Shown: positions 62,934-64,000 of the stretch, piece by piece
Position numbering within the stretch: the first letter of the stretch is position 1
How the letters are laid out: each line of letters begins with the position of its first letter
Assembly (NCBI RefSeq): GCF_007273535.1
Contig: NZ_RIBP01000001.1
Span: forward strand, 496,001-560,000
From: Niallia circulans
Lineage (GTDB): Bacteria; Bacillota; Bacilli; Bacillales; Cytobacillaceae
Reading direction: 5' to 3'
Length of the DNA: 64,000 bases
Position numbers and translations under genes: made by a program
The notes under the pieces: model-generated
Database searches by the model: none
What the model saw: only the letters and a program-made list of their open reading frames with translations
Told to the model about the DNA's origin: nothing

Positions 62934-64000
62934 TGAACAAAAAAACTAAGGTTGCTACAGGGATTAGTGGCTTAGATGAAATATTATTTGGAGGTTTGCC
63001 TAAAGGATCAATAACTTTAGTTCAAGGTGCGCCTGGAACTGGAAAGACTACATTAGGACTTCAATTTTTAGTGGAAGGTGCTAGACAGTTCGATGAATCT
63101 GGAATTTATATAACTTTTGAAGAATTGCCAGAACAGTTATATCATGATGCATCTTCCTTTGGCTGGGATTTAAGGGAATTAGAATCAAAAAACAAGCTGC
63201 GAGTCATTTGCCTAGAGCCTGATGTTTTATTAGAACAAATTACTAGTACAAATGGTTTGATTGAGGCAGTAATTAAAGAAATTGACTGTAAAAGACTTGT
63301 TATAGACAGTATAAGCTTATACAAAGTACTTAATAAAGAGATTGATGCTCGCAATAAAGTATATACGTTAAGAAATGTCCTACGGAAATTCGCAATCACA
63401 ACATTCTTTATCAGTGAAGCAATTGGAATTGATAACCCTCTTGAAAGTAACTCCTTTGAAAATTATCTTAGTGATGGAGTAATTCACTTATCACTATGTC
63501 CATATATGGAAAAGTACCGCAAAAGAACGATTGAAGTATTAAAAATGCGAGGCACGAAAATACATGAAGGGGAACATCGTTATAAGTTCCTTGAGAATGG
63601 GATTCACATTATTCCTGCTCTTTCTATGGCAGAGGATAAGTCGATTATTTCACAATCTGACACAGTTATATCTACAGGAATAGATTCCTTAGACGAAATT
63701 CTTCACGGTGGACTGCCAAGAGGCAGTGTGTTTACAATCGATACAAACAGTAAAGCAAATTATCGCTACATTATTACCTCTTTATTAGCTAAACGACTTG
63801 AGGTTGGAGATAAGGTTATCACAATGATGACAAATATTTCCACGATAGAGATAATTGCTCATTCAATGAAGGAATATGACATTAATTTAAAAGATGCCAT
63901 TAACAATAAAAATGCCTATTTTGTTGAGCTGTTTAAACGGGACATTCCAGATGATTTTAAAGATGGAGTGGTTCATATAAGTGATGTTAGCGAAACCGGG
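62934..64000 (+). CDS. KaiC/RAD55-like two-domain ATPase (3' end cut by window)
   Basis: At least 355 residues. Domain 1 (about 1-225) has Walker A GAPGTGKTT, the opening TGISGLDEILFGGLPKGS and Walker B KRLVIDSISLY. Domain 2 (from about 240) restarts with STGIDSLDEILHGGLPRGS, but its P-loop position reads DTNSKANYRY, so it has lost the GxxxxGKT motif. The start is TTG 62934 after AGAGGGGG. Such proteins are RecA-fold signalling or regulatory ATPases; here probably one active and one pseudo-ATPase domain. Confidence 0.82.

Overview
The window is AT-rich DNA with strong Shine-Dalgarno sites, intrinsic terminators and frequent TTG/GTG starts. It carries an orphan Ger(x)C spore-germination lipoprotein, AlsR/AlsS/AlsD, BdhA, a YkkC/YkkD pair and a cell-wall-anchored 5'-nucleotidase. 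This points to the chromosome of an endospore-forming member of the Bacillaceae; the genus cannot be fixed from the sequence. No rRNA, tRNA, CRISPR array, transposase or prophage was seen.

Layout. 1-19.4 kb is a mosaic of small regulator-plus-target units: saccharopine dehydrogenase-like gene, LysE exporter with AraC regulator, LysR with a dialkylglycine-decarboxylase/serine-acetyltransferase operon, PadR with hydrolase and membrane protein, Rrf2 (YwnA-like) with two NAD(P)H enzymes, a SirTM/zinc-macrodomain ADP-ribosylation pair, and ArsR with two YdcZ-type transporters. 19.6-28.5 kb holds a sortase-anchored nucleotidase, TrmB-like regulator, AlaX editing protein, a soluble chemoreceptor, several very small membrane proteins, an SDR and the orphan GerC. 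28.7-37 kb holds an MFS/acetyltransferase/VOC operon and the overflow-metabolism genes bdhA, alsR, alsS and alsD (pyruvate to acetolactate to acetoin to 2,3-butanediol). 37-42.3 kb holds redox and small-molecule enzymes. 42.3-47.5 kb is an RpiR-controlled ECF importer (S, fused A, T) with a PHP-family hydrolase and unknown substrate.

The most coherent system is at 47.6-57.2 kb, all on the minus strand. Three consecutive transcription units each begin with a ykkC-type (guanidine-I) riboswitch followed by a terminator hairpin: (i) an APC-family permease; (ii) two DUF1989/urea-carboxylase-associated proteins (carboxyguanidine deiminase type), a biotin-dependent guanidine/urea carboxylase and allophanate hydrolase; (iii) a YkkC/YkkD-type SMR exporter pair. 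Together they form a guanidine module in which degradation, export and possibly uptake are each switched on by the same ligand. The permease is the least understood part.

The last 7 kb holds small membrane proteins, a GNAT acetyltransferase preceded by a gene with an in-frame TGA, a nitroreductase with three operator-like repeats at exact 15-base spacing, a LacI regulator, and the start of a two-domain KaiC/RAD55-like ATPase cut by the window end. Several divergent regulator/target pairs carry perfect or near-perfect palindromes at promoters (PadR, TrmB, LysR, ArsR, Rrf2); these are recorded as candidate operators.
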